Positions 27,543 to 35,825 of a stretch of DNA of 64,000 nt are shown here, piece after piece. The DNA is from Rapidithrix thailandica. GTDB taxonomy: Bacteria; Bacteroidota; Bacteroidia; Cytophagales; Flammeovirgaceae. The DNA is taken from positions 124,001-188,000 of the forward strand of contig NZ_JBDKWZ010000013.1 of NCBI RefSeq assembly GCF_039710355.1, written 5' to 3'. The notes below the pieces were generated by a model. The model saw nothing but the letters and a program-made list of their open reading frames with translations. It had not been told where the DNA came from and did not search any database. The position numbers and the translations under genes were made by a program. Positions within the stretch are counted from its first letter, which is position 1. Each line of letters opens with the position of its first letter.

Positions 27543-27876
27543 TTGTGGTTAGGGTGGTATTCAGAAGCTTTGTATCTTATAATATAAAGGGGTGTTAATC
27601 CGAGGGGAAATAGTATAAACACGAATGAGTAACATTTCTCGTACTTTCCCCAAAAACAAAAGGACCGTGTTTATATACAGATAGGTATTCACAAATTCAA
27701 CTCAACCAATAGCTTCCTCATAAAAGAATCACCAAATTTTTATTGAAAGCTTTATTCATTTACTTCCTTTGATCAGCATTTTCGAAAATATATAAGAACA
27801 TCTAACAAGCAGATATCCAGAGAGTTCATGCTCTCCGGGTGAAAATTAAATTTGTTCATTACTCAACTAAAATTCC
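27543..27876. other. Gap before the sulfotransferase gene
   Basis: The 334 bases hold a near-consensus promoter for the next gene: TTG (27743-27745), 18 bases, then TTCCTTTG (27764-27771), one mismatch from TAnnTTTG. A GAGAG/CTCTC hairpin lies about 40 bases before the ATG. No gene is supported. Confidence 0.45.
27743..27771 (+). promoter_or_regulatory. Candidate promoter of the sulfotransferase gene
   Basis: TTG, then 18 bases, then TTCCTTTG, which differs from TAnnTTTG only at the second position. The start codon is about 105 bases downstream. Confidence 0.35.
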
Positions 27877-28731
27877 ATGAATCAATCGCAAAACCTGCCC
27901 CGGTTTATCATTATTGGGGCAATGAAGGCAGCAACCACCAGCCTCTATTATTACCTTTCCAGGCATCCGGAAGTCAATATGTCCAGCAAGAAAGAAACAG
28001 ACTTTTTTCTGGAACGGTGTTTCCACCAAGGGTTGGAGCATTATCAGGCTTATTTTGAAAATAACGATAAGGTAAAAGGGGAGGCGAGCACCAACTATAC
28101 AAAGTTTCCGCATTTTAAAGGAGTGCCGGAGCGCATTCGTTCGGTTATACCGGAAGTAAAGCTGATCTATATCCTACGGGATCCCATCGAAAGGCTTTCC
28201 TCCGAGATTCATCATGCTTGGGTGCAGGGCTACGAAACCAGAAGCCTTGAGCAAATTTTAGGCGATTTTGACAATAATAATTATGTGTACATCAGTAAAT
28301 ATTACGAGCAGCTTTCGCAATACCTGAAGGTGTTTGATGAAAAACAATTGTTGATTTTAACGACCGAACAACTCAGGAAGGACCCGGAAACAGCAATGCA
28401 GAAAACCTTTCGGTTTATAGGGGTTAATCCTGAATTTTCCAGTGAGGAGTTTCATAACAAGCTGCACGTATCTTCTCAGAAAACTCAAAAAACGGGTTTG
28501 GGAAAAATGATTGACCAGATGGGTTGGATGCAAAGTGTGAAAAACGGAATACGGACTTTGTTGCCGGATCAAGCCTACAGCTCTTTAAAAGGCATTGCCA
28601 ACCGGAAAGTCCCGAAGGTTGTACTGGAGTCGAACACCGTAGAACGTTTGTTAAATGAATTCAGGCCGGATGTAGACAAAATGCGTGAATTTACCGGCTA
28701 TTCCTTTTCAGAGTGGAGGTATACCTATTAA
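27877..28731 (+). CDS. Sulfotransferase domain protein
   Basis: Sulfotransferases move a sulfuryl group from PAPS to a sugar, lipid or protein. The 5'-phosphosulfate-binding loop is present as IIIGAMKAATTSLYYYL near the N-terminus, and the 3'-phosphate-binding motif as YILRDPIERLSSE near residue 95. The length (284) and the later PETAMQKTFRFIGV segment fit the cytoplasmic bacterial sulfotransferase family. The gene stands alone; no PAPS synthesis genes lie nearby. The acceptor is unknown. Confidence 0.88.
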   Translation: MNQSQNLPRFIIIGAMKAATTSLYYYLSRHPEVNMSSKKETDFFLERCFHQGLEHYQAYFENNDKVKGEASTNYTKFPHFKGVPERIRSVIPEVKLIYILRDPIERLSSEIHHAWVQGYETRSLEQILGDFDNNNYVYISKYYEQLSQYLKVFDEKQLLILTTEQLRKDPETAMQKTFRFIGVNPEFSSEEFHNKLHVSSQKTQKTGLGKMIDQMGWMQSVKNGIRTLLPDQAYSSLKGIANRKVPKVVLESNTVERLLNEFRPDVDKMREFTGYSFSEWRYTY

Positions 28732-28751
28732 AACCGGGTAGGTATATATCA

Positions 28752-28818
28752 CAAAAAAGTAAGGAAACCGGGAAAAATAGCGGTGTGTCAACGAAGTACT
28801 TAATTTCCCGGTTTCCTT
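28752..28818 (-). terminator. Terminator whose stem overlaps the DUF6048 gene end
   Basis: AAGGAAACCGGGAAA (28761-28775) pairs perfectly over 15 bp with TTTCCCGGTTTCCTT (28804-28818). On the minus strand a run of six T follows shortly after. The right arm encodes the last residues of the DUF6048 protein. It could also stop the convergent sulfotransferase transcript. Confidence 0.75.
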
Positions 28819-29540
28819 GGGCCTATCGGCAGACGGTACATAACAAAAAAATTATACCCCATACGGGTACTGTTTCCCTCTTTTCTTGGGCCGTATTCCG
28901 GAATGTCCGCCACATTCAAGGTTGGAGAATCGCTTACCGAAGCCAGGATCATAAAGCGAAAAGAAGATCCCAGGTAGAAATGCCGAAAGAGGTTAACCTG
29001 GATCCCCCCGGCCAGCTCCACAATATTGGCTGAAACCCCATTGACTTGGGTGTGTAACTCCCCGCCACCCCAATAACTGGAGTCGATAAGTGAGGTGCCG
29101 GCATGATCAAAGGTAGCGTGGGCATAACGCAAACCCAACGTAATCATATCGGTTTTACTGGCTTTGCGCAGGAAATTATAATCTATCCCAAACCGTAAGT
29201 AGCTCCCTTTGCTTTCATAGTCAAACGTTTGAGCCCGGTCGGCCCGTTGAGTTTGATGTCTTCCGTATGCGGCCGAAACCAACCAGGTTCTGCTAAGCAA
29301 CAGATCTGTGTAGGCTTCATAGCGAGTCACCTGGTCGTTTAGGGAGGTAAGTACCAGTGGGGCCAGATCCACTCCCAGTCCTACACTGTTAATTTCCCAG
29401 TGGAAAGGTTCTTTAAGCTTTTTTTGAGGAGCTGTGGGCTCTACTGTTTTTTCCGGTTGAGGTGCTCCGGTTTGTTGTGCCAGGCCTATTCCCGAAGCCA
29501 ACACCCACAAAAGACATATGTTAATAAAATATCTGTACAT
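28800..29540 (-). CDS. DUF6048-like outer membrane barrel protein
   Basis: The 246-residue product has a signal peptide (SGIGLAQQ) and alternating hydrophobic strands typical of a small outer-membrane beta-barrel. The sequence and position, behind a DUF6452 lipoprotein gene, match the DUF6048 family; this pairing is common in Bacteroidota, usually near rlmD. The open frame begins at 29624, but the ATG at 29540 gives a proper signal peptide and overlaps the upstream gene by only 20 bases, suggesting translational coupling. Function is unknown. Confidence 0.72.
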   Translation of the reverse strand: MYRYFINICLLWVLASGIGLAQQTGAPQPEKTVEPTAPQKKLKEPFHWEINSVGLGVDLAPLVLTSLNDQVTRYEAYTDLLLSRTWLVSAAYGRHQTQRADRAQTFDYESKGSYLRFGIDYNFLRKASKTDMITLGLRYAHATFDHAGTSLIDSSYWGGGELHTQVNGVSANIVELAGGIQVNLFRHFYLGSSFRFMILASVSDSPTLNVADIPEYGPRKEGNSTRMGYNFFVMYRLPIGPRKPGN

Positions 29541-29988
29541 TATTTTTTTGTAAGGTATCATTATCAATGATATTGCTTTCCATAAACACAGAATCAAACG
29601 AAGAAGAGATGATTTGAACATCACTGAATTCTGTATAAGAAAAACAGTCCGGGCTATTTACCTGTACTTTTCGTTTATAACTCACACAAAGGGTATCCAT
29701 TTCATCACTTTCGGGATAGGAAAAGTAAAAGGCTGTAGTATCGGCAAATTCCGACAAAGGCAAAGCCAACTTATTCAATAGAGTATCCCTGCTAATCAAC
29801 AGTTGCGGATTGGCAATGCCTCCTACTTGGGCAAGGTCGATATTGGATTGCTCATACTTTTTCTCTTCCGCATTAAAAGAATAAAAAGCCACCAATAAGC
29901 CTGTGCCGGGATTCACCTCCGGAGTACAGTCATTGCATGAACTACAGAGGTAAGCCATTAAAAATGAGATGAAAACTAACCTTTTCAT
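29521..29988 (-). CDS. DUF6452-like lipoprotein
   Basis: The 155-residue lipoprotein (YLCSSC near Cys15/Cys18) has a short mature part rich in beta strands, containing FYSFNAEEKKYEQSNIDL and TLCVSYKRKVQ. This fits DUF6452, which is encoded directly before DUF6048 in many Bacteroidota. The two genes overlap by 20 bases and are surely cotranscribed. No activity is known; an envelope role together with the barrel protein is inference. Confidence 0.7.
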   Translation of the reverse strand: MKRLVFISFLMAYLCSSCNDCTPEVNPGTGLLVAFYSFNAEEKKYEQSNIDLAQVGGIANPQLLISRDTLLNKLALPLSEFADTTAFYFSYPESDEMDTLCVSYKRKVQVNSPDCFSYTEFSDVQIISSSFDSVFMESNIIDNDTLQKNNVQIFY

Positions 29989-30130
29989 AGAATCGCTGTT
30001 TGATCTGCGAAGATAATAGAAATTAGAGATTTATTCTCTTCTCCCGACCTGATCCCTTTTCCTCTTCATAAAACTTGGGAATTTTTTAGTCGGTATACAG
30101 CTTTTCCAAAGATTATTCTATTTTTATCAT

Positions 30131-31126
30131 ATGATGGAAGCAACCTTGAACCAATTTAATCAGATCATACTGGAAGGCTCGCGAATCCTCCCTCAAGCAG
30201 TATGGTATCAAATTGACCTTCCCGAACAGGGAATTGTGGTCTTGGATTCATTTGTACTGAGAAATGAGTTTTCAGAAGGGTTTAAGGCCTCCACACACCT
30301 TCGCCTCATGTTGATGGAGAGCTTTTCGGAAGAGGATTGGGAAGTTTTACAAAAGCATCATAAGCAGACTTACAAACGCTTGCACAGTGAGTTGCCGGCT
30401 CCTCCTCCCAAAAGTAAGATCCTTTGCCATGTGGTGTGTACGGACGATGCCCAAACAGAACACAGTTATACCATCCTCAGAGAAATGGCGGAAAGGATTG
30501 CAAAGCTCAGGCATTGGGTGATATCCGATATCGCTATTAATAAACCCAACATACGATTGGCCGAAAACCTGGATATTCCATTGTATAAAATCCCCGGAAA
30601 AAAATACCTGCCCAAAGACTTACCTCCACGGCCAATTGGCGTTTGGGTGAATGAATTGCAACACCAATTGGTGGTTTATACCAAGTCCTACCCTTATTTT
30701 TTGGCCTTTGTATTGCTGCCGGTATTGTTAATGCTATTTGCCGTATCAGTGATTATGATCAATAATGAGTTGCCCTTATATTCGGTAATTCCGATCAATG
30801 TACTAGCCCTGTTCTTATTTTCCATTGCCTTTATGGTGGAATACCGGATTATCATAGACAATGCAGGGGTAGAATTGGAATGCAACAGCATCTTATTTTG
30901 GTGGGTAAAACGCAACCGCTTTCGCGATTTTATGCCTTGGAATGCTATTGAAGAAATTCAAACGATGTCTTCCTCACGGGAAAAAACCGTATTGGAAGAC
31001 CATGTCGCCATCGTTTCGGACAATCACATCATCAGTGTACCCACCAAACACGCCCACTGGATATGGATGAAAATCATGGTGTGGCTTTCTGAAAACAGGG
31101 AACAGATTGGAAAACAGGATAAATAA
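30131..31126 (+). CDS. Conserved-looking membrane protein of unknown function
   Basis: I do not recognise this 331-residue protein. The first ~190 residues are soluble and have no signal peptide, with a segment of Asp/Pro-rich loops (DLPPRPIGVWV). Two membrane segments follow (YFLAFVLLPVLLMLFAVSV and YSVIPINVLALFLFSIAFM). The last ~90 residues look like a small beta domain (DNAGVELECNSILFWWVKR, then ISVPTKHAHWIW) that could be a bacterial PH-like domain. It is flanked by unrelated genes and may be a single-gene unit. The membrane placement is clear; everything else is inference. Confidence 0.7.
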   Translation: MMEATLNQFNQIILEGSRILPQAVWYQIDLPEQGIVVLDSFVLRNEFSEGFKASTHLRLMLMESFSEEDWEVLQKHHKQTYKRLHSELPAPPPKSKILCHVVCTDDAQTEHSYTILREMAERIAKLRHWVISDIAINKPNIRLAENLDIPLYKIPGKKYLPKDLPPRPIGVWVNELQHQLVVYTKSYPYFLAFVLLPVLLMLFAVSVIMINNELPLYSVIPINVLALFLFSIAFMVEYRIIIDNAGVELECNSILFWWVKRNRFRDFMPWNAIEEIQTMSSSREKTVLEDHVAIVSDNHIISVPTKHAHWIWMKIMVWLSENREQIGKQDK

Positions 31127-31254
31127 TATTCGTACGTAGTATTAGCTTTTATTTGTTTGAGTATGAGTGCATTACTTTGTTTAAAAGGATCTTTTTTTAA
31201 TTAAAAGAATTTATATTCCTTGTAATTATTATCCATGGATGATAGTTTTGTGCT

Positions 31255-31698
31255 ATGAAATTAGAAGATGAAATACAGCATACATTTACCAGCTCTCAGA
31301 TCAGGGTGATTACCAACTTGGTATTTACTTCCAATTGGGCTTTAAGCAAAATTTCTCAAGCATTGAAACCCATTGGCCTATCCTTACAACAATTGAATAT
31401 CCTGAGAATTCTGAAAGGACAACCTCATCAAACGGCTACAGTCAACCTGATTAAAGAACGGATGGTGGACCGGATGCCCAATGTATCCAGGCTGTTGAAT
31501 AAACTAATGGAAAAGGGGCTGATTGTAAAAGAACGGAATTTGACAGACCAAAGAGTTGTTTACATAAAATTGACCCCAGAGGGGGAGAAGCTCAGTGAGA
31601 AAGGAAAAGAGATACTGGAAACCAAATGCTTTGATGTGCGTTTGAGTGATGAAGAATCTGATTTGTTAAACACGATGCTGGAAAAGTTACGATATTAA
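31255..31698 (+). CDS. MarR-family transcriptional regulator
   Basis: The 147-residue product has the MarR winged-helix layout: an N-terminal dimerisation helix, the LSLQQLNILRIL helix, the recognition helix region DRMPNVSRLLNKLMEKGLI, and the wing ERNLTDQRVVYIKLTPEGE. MarR proteins usually repress nearby genes until a small molecule or oxidant is sensed. It sits 207 bases before a FrnE-like oxidoreductase and a YqhD-like dehydrogenase, which are the likely targets. There is no cysteine in the N-terminal helix, so OhrR-type peroxide sensing is not supported. Confidence 0.88.
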   Translation: MKLEDEIQHTFTSSQIRVITNLVFTSNWALSKISQALKPIGLSLQQLNILRILKGQPHQTATVNLIKERMVDRMPNVSRLLNKLMEKGLIVKERNLTDQRVVYIKLTPEGEKLSEKGKEILETKCFDVRLSDEESDLLNTMLEKLRY

Positions 31699-31905
31699 AA
31701 AATTTTTACTTGAAAATATTCCATGGATTATTTTTCCTGGGAATCTAGATTTAGAGAACAACTCTCTTACTACAAGAGCCTGAGTTGTGATTTAATAAAA
31801 CCGTGAAAACTAAAATTTTTATTTGCAAAATGAACTGAAATTACCCGGGAAACTGGGCGGAAACGCTATGGAGTAATTTCATTTATTGTTAATCAATTCA
31901 ATAAC

Positions 31906-32589
31906 ATGGAAGTAAAAAAGAGCAAAGAAACCATTAAGGTGGATATAGTTTCGGATGTGGTTTGCCCTTGGTGTTATATCGGGGAAAACAGGCTGGCGAA
32001 AGCCATAGCGCAAACGGACACCCCGGTAGAAATCTCCTGGAAACCCTTTCAACTGCATCCGGATATGCCTGAATCAGGTATGGAAAAGAATGCTTTTTTC
32101 CAACAGAAATTCGGAACGGATGCGGCAGGTGCTTTTAGCCAATTGGAACAGATCGCCAAAGAGGAAAACCTGAAAATGGATCCTGAAAAAATTGACAATA
32201 TTCCGAATACCATCCAGGCACACCGGCTGATGTGGTGGGCCCAAAAGCAAGGAAAAGAAAAAGAATTGGCCAAAGAGCTCTTTGTCGGCTATTTTGGAAA
32301 TGGGCAAAATTTTACTGATGATAGTACTTTGGTGAAGATTGCCGGATCTGTGGGTTTAGATGCGCAAGAAGCAGAAGCCTTTTTAAATTCGGAAGAAGGA
32401 AAAGAGGAAGTACAAAAAGAAGAGGCACTTTACCGGAACAGTGGTGTGTCGGCCGTACCTTCTTTTATCATCAACAATACATATTTGGTACAGGGGGCGC
32501 AGACTGAAGAGGTATTTTTAAAGGCCTTTCAGCAAATCGAAGCGGAGACGAATCAAAACACACAATGTAATGATACCTCTTGTGGGTAA
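31906..32589 (+). CDS. DsbA/FrnE-family thioredoxin-like oxidoreductase
   Basis: The 227-residue protein has a thioredoxin fold with a helical insertion and a CPWC active site in VDIVSDVVCPWCYIGENRL near residue 19-22. It lacks a signal peptide, which fits the cytoplasmic FrnE-like branch (polyketide-type 2-hydroxychromene-like isomerases and oxidoreductases) rather than periplasmic DsbA. The cis-Pro region appears as SGVSAVPSFIINN. Cysteines also occur at the very end (CNDTSCG). It follows the MarR gene and precedes the YqhD-like gene by 36 bases, likely one transcript. The physiological partner is unknown. Confidence 0.87.
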   Translation: MEVKKSKETIKVDIVSDVVCPWCYIGENRLAKAIAQTDTPVEISWKPFQLHPDMPESGMEKNAFFQQKFGTDAAGAFSQLEQIAKEENLKMDPEKIDNIPNTIQAHRLMWWAQKQGKEKELAKELFVGYFGNGQNFTDDSTLVKIAGSVGLDAQEAEAFLNSEEGKEEVQKEEALYRNSGVSAVPSFIINNTYLVQGAQTEEVFLKAFQQIEAETNQNTQCNDTSCG

Positions 32590-32625
32590 TTTCACTTTTG
32601 GACAAACCAGAACTAAAATAAAACG

Positions 32626-33786
32626 ATGCTGAATTTTGAATTTAAGAATCCGACAAAAATCCTTTTTGGCAAAGGACAAATTAGTAACCTGGCAAATGAA
32701 ATACCTGAAGGGTCGAAAGTATTGATGCTTTACGGTGGAGGAAGTATTAAACAAAATGGGATTTACGATCAGGTAACGGCAGCTTTAAAAGGCTATGAAG
32801 TAGTGGAGTTCGGAGGGATTCCCGCAAATCCCGAATATGAAATCTTGTTGAAAGCCCTGGAAGTTATCAAAGCTCAAAAGATTGATTTTATGCTGGCTGT
32901 TGGCGGGGGATCGGTGATTGACGGAACGAAGTTTTTGGCCGCTGCTGCTTTATATGAGGGAAATGAACCTTGGGACATCTTAGCGATGCGTATCCGTACG
33001 GAAAAAGGCTTTCCTTTCGGTACGGTGTTGACCTTGCCAGCAACGGGCTCTGAAATGAATTCGGGATCGGTGATTACCCGGGACGCAACCAAAGAAAAAC
33101 TAAGTATGGGTGGCCCGGGCTTGTTTCCTCGGTTTTCAGTGTTGGATCCGGAAGTAATCCGATCCATTCCGGCAAGACAGCTCCAAAATGGTGTAGTGGA
33201 TGCCTTTAATCACGTATTAGAGCAATACATCACCTATCCGGCCGGGGCGATTTTACAAGACCGTATGGCCGAAAGTATTTTACAAACATTGATTGAGGTA
33301 GGACCCAAAGTGATGAAAAATCCCAACGACTATGAAGCGGCTTCTAATTTTATGTGGGCTTGTACTATGGCATTAAATGGATTGATCCAGAAAGGGGTGC
33401 CTACGGATTGGTCCGTGCATGCAATTGGTCATGAACTCACTGCTTTGTATGGAATAGATCATGCCCGAACCTTGGCAATCATTGGCCCGAACCTTTATAA
33501 ATACAAGTTTGAGAACAAAAAAGAAAAATTGGCTCAATTTGGTGAAAGGGTATGGGGTATTCAGGAAGGCTCTATAGAAGAAAAAGCATCTTTGGCCATA
33601 GAAAAGACCCTGGTATTCTATCATGATTTGGGTGTGCAGACCAAGCTTTCGGACTATACCTCCGAATACCAGGATACGGCACAGTTTATTGAAAACCGTT
33701 TTAAAGAGAGGAATTGGGTAGGGTTAGGTGAGCGCCAGGATATCCAACCCGGAGACGTTTTCAAAATAGTGGAAATGAGTTATTAA
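32626..33786 (+). CDS. YqhD-like iron-containing-type alcohol dehydrogenase
   Basis: The protein belongs to the metal-dependent alcohol dehydrogenase family (butanol dehydrogenase / YqhD branch), which reduces short aldehydes with NADPH. The nucleotide-binding loops GGGSIKQNG and AVGGGSVIDGTKF are present. Metal ligands fall at Asp192, His196, His265 and His279; the four have the same spacing as the ligands known for E. coli YqhD, and the length (386) also matches. This suggests removal of reactive aldehydes, consistent with the MarR regulator and redox protein upstream. Whether it uses zinc or iron cannot be read from the sequence. Confidence 0.9.
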   Translation: MLNFEFKNPTKILFGKGQISNLANEIPEGSKVLMLYGGGSIKQNGIYDQVTAALKGYEVVEFGGIPANPEYEILLKALEVIKAQKIDFMLAVGGGSVIDGTKFLAAAALYEGNEPWDILAMRIRTEKGFPFGTVLTLPATGSEMNSGSVITRDATKEKLSMGGPGLFPRFSVLDPEVIRSIPARQLQNGVVDAFNHVLEQYITYPAGAILQDRMAESILQTLIEVGPKVMKNPNDYEAASNFMWACTMALNGLIQKGVPTDWSVHAIGHELTALYGIDHARTLAIIGPNLYKYKFENKKEKLAQFGERVWGIQEGSIEEKASLAIEKTLVFYHDLGVQTKLSDYTSEYQDTAQFIENRFKERNWVGLGERQDIQPGDVFKIVEMSY

Positions 33787-33806
33787 TTAGTCGTTAGATA
33801 ACGAGC

Positions 33807-33861
33807 AAAAAGGCTCTTGTTTCTGTATACTTTGTAGCGAAACAAGGGCCTTTCTTTGTTT
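33807..33861. terminator. Bidirectional terminator between the dehydrogenase and Crp-type genes
   Basis: AGGCTCTTGTTTC (33811-33823) pairs with GAAACAAGGGCCT (33839-33851) with one mismatch, flanked by an A-run on the left and a T-rich stretch on the right. Confidence 0.82.
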
Positions 33862-33883
33862 AAAAGCTTGATCGAACCCGGCT

Positions 33884-34561
33884 TTATGTTAGTTTTTCCA
33901 AATCCCGTATCAGGATTTTTTTCCGGTCGAAATAGATAAGGTTGGCTTCTTTCAATTCATTGAGGATGGTGGTAACCGTTTGGCGGGAGGTGCCGGTGAG
34001 TTGGGCGATATCTTTGTGGGTGAGATGGTTTTTGATCATGATTTCAAAGCCTATTTTTTGCCCTTTTTCCAATGCCATTTCCCGGAGAAGTTCGATGATC
34101 CGGGTTCGGGAATCTTTGAAAACCAAGGACTCTACCCTGCGCTCCAGCTTTTTAATCCGCAAACCCATGAGTTTAAAAAGTTTAAAGCTCAGGGTTTTAT
34201 GATTGCGGATCAACTCCTGCATTTGCTCCACATTCATAGGACAGACCGTAGTTTCGGGGTCCATCGCTTGGGCAAAGTCCATTCTCCGCTCTTCTCCCAT
34301 CAAGGCCAGCTCACCAAACAACTCTCCCTCCGAAAGAATGGCTTTTACGATTTCATTTCCCTCTTCGCTATAACTCCCGATTTTTACCCGGCCTTTGGCG
34401 ATCATATAGATGCAATTGGAGGGGTCATTTTGAAAATAAACAAATTCATTTTTCTTCAGGTGATAAAACTTGTGCTCCTCTTTAAAGTCCTTCAACTTAT
34501 GAGGACATAATAATTTGTATAGATCTACATCTTCAAAATACCAAATAGCCCGGTTTTCCAT
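33884..34561 (-). CDS. Crp/Fnr-family transcriptional regulator
   Basis: The protein has an N-terminal cyclic-nucleotide-binding-like domain (FVYFQNDPSNCIYMIAKGRV, then LSEGELFGELALMGEE) and a C-terminal winged helix with HKDIAQLTGTSRQTVTTIL as recognition helix. Cysteines at the N-terminus are not arranged for an Fnr iron-sulfur cluster, so a haem, cAMP-like or ligand-free Crp type is more likely. The frame is open to a GTG at 34597, but the ATG at 34561 (MENRAIWYF) is preferred. It is convergent with the YqhD-like gene; its targets are unknown. Confidence 0.9.
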   Translation of the reverse strand: MENRAIWYFEDVDLYKLLCPHKLKDFKEEHKFYHLKKNEFVYFQNDPSNCIYMIAKGRVKIGSYSEEGNEIVKAILSEGELFGELALMGEERRMDFAQAMDPETTVCPMNVEQMQELIRNHKTLSFKLFKLMGLRIKKLERRVESLVFKDSRTRIIELLREMALEKGQKIGFEIMIKNHLTHKDIAQLTGTSRQTVTTILNELKEANLIYFDRKKILIRDLEKLT

Positions 34562-34693
34562 AAATACATTGTTAAATAAAGAACTCACAAAATTCACTTT
34601 CCCATTTGTGGCGGAAGTGCTATCCGCCGGAAACCCTCTTTAGGGTGAATCCGGTGGAATAACAATATTTAACGTTGAATTATTCGAATAAAA

Positions 34694-35578
34694 TTAAAAA
34701 TTCAAAGTCGCCAACAGAGGTAAATGATCAGAAGGATAACGCCCTTGGGAAAAGTCGTTGATAATTTCATGCTTTTCCACCTTTACCTTGGCATTGAAAA
34801 AGATATAATCAATACGAGGCAATGAGTTTTCTTCACAAACTATAAACCCGGTAAACGAGCCTTGAGGGCCATAACTAGGGCGAGCAGAAGCCACAAAGGC
34901 ATCCTGGTAACCGTCAGAACCCGTCATTTCAGCATAAGGCTCAGAATCGGGAGTACAGTTAAAATCCCCGGTGATGACCACGGGTAGGTCTCCTACCATT
35001 TCTTTGGCTTTTTGCTTTAGCAATCGCATACTTTGTTTGCGGGCTTCCTTACCTACATGGTCAAAGTGTGTGTTGATCATCAGAATGATTTTCCCGCTGG
35101 CTTTTTCCTTCATTTTGGCCCAAGTGGCGATTCGCGGTAAAGCGGCATCCCAAGCTTTGCTCGGCTTTTCAGGCGTTTCGGAAAGCCAAAATGTATTGCT
35201 TTCCAGCAGCTCAAATTTATGACTGTTGTATAAAACAGGAGCGAACTCTCCGGCTCTTTTTCCATCATCGCGCCCGACCCCTTTCCATTGATAACCCTCA
35301 AGGTTTTCTCCCAGAAATTCTACTTGATGTGCCAGGGCCTCTTGTGTACCAATCAGGTCAGGAGCATAATGGCGGATAAGAGCTACTATCTTATGCTTGC
35401 GCGTGTCCCAACCATTGCCTTTTACACTGTCTTGAGGATTGTCGTAACGGATATTGTAACTCATTACTTTCACCGGTACGGATTCGGGTGGTTGTGATTC
35501 CGAGGAAGTTTGCTCCTTTGGGCTACACGCCCAAAAGAAAGAGAACATAGGAATCAGGAATAACAAATTTTTCATCAT
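34694..35578 (-). CDS. Endonuclease/exonuclease/phosphatase-fold lipoprotein
   Basis: The 294-residue product has a lipobox (FWAC, Cys18) and the EEP fold: VMSYNIRYDNPQD, GTQEA, INTHFDHVG, ITGDFNCTPDS and YPSDHLPLLATL. These supply the metal and catalytic residues of DNase I / sphingomyelinase-like enzymes. As an envelope lipoprotein it could cleave extracellular DNA or a phosphodiester substrate; nuclease versus lipid phosphodiesterase activity cannot be decided. The gene stands between a Crp-type regulator and a reductase and shows no operon link. Confidence 0.88.
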   Translation of the reverse strand: MMKNLLFLIPMFSFFWACSPKEQTSSESQPPESVPVKVMSYNIRYDNPQDSVKGNGWDTRKHKIVALIRHYAPDLIGTQEALAHQVEFLGENLEGYQWKGVGRDDGKRAGEFAPVLYNSHKFELLESNTFWLSETPEKPSKAWDAALPRIATWAKMKEKASGKIILMINTHFDHVGKEARKQSMRLLKQKAKEMVGDLPVVITGDFNCTPDSEPYAEMTGSDGYQDAFVASARPSYGPQGSFTGFIVCEENSLPRIDYIFFNAKVKVEKHEIINDFSQGRYPSDHLPLLATLNF

Positions 35579-35759
35579 AGTGCTTTTAAATTACAAAAGG
35601 AAGTGATCTGTAAAATGCAAAAAGCGATATTACAAAGACTTTGTGAGACTAGAAAATGAGGAGAAGTAATCTATCCGTCAGGCCTATAGAAGATGGGTCG
35701 AGGTATTGGTTTTTCTGTGTTATCGAAACGTGAATTTGGGGAAAGCAAGTGGGTGAAAC

Positions 35760-35786
35760 AAAAAAAGCACCGATAGCAACCGGTGC
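35760..35786 (-). terminator. Terminator after the FAD/2Fe-2S reductase gene
   Basis: On the minus strand GCACCG/CGGTGC (35767-35772 with 35781-35786) closes an 8-base loop and is followed by a T-run (complement of the A-run 35760-35766). Confidence 0.75.
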
Positions 35787-35825
35787 ATTTTCAAATTATA
35801 TTAAACAGCGTTAATGTTTCGAAAT

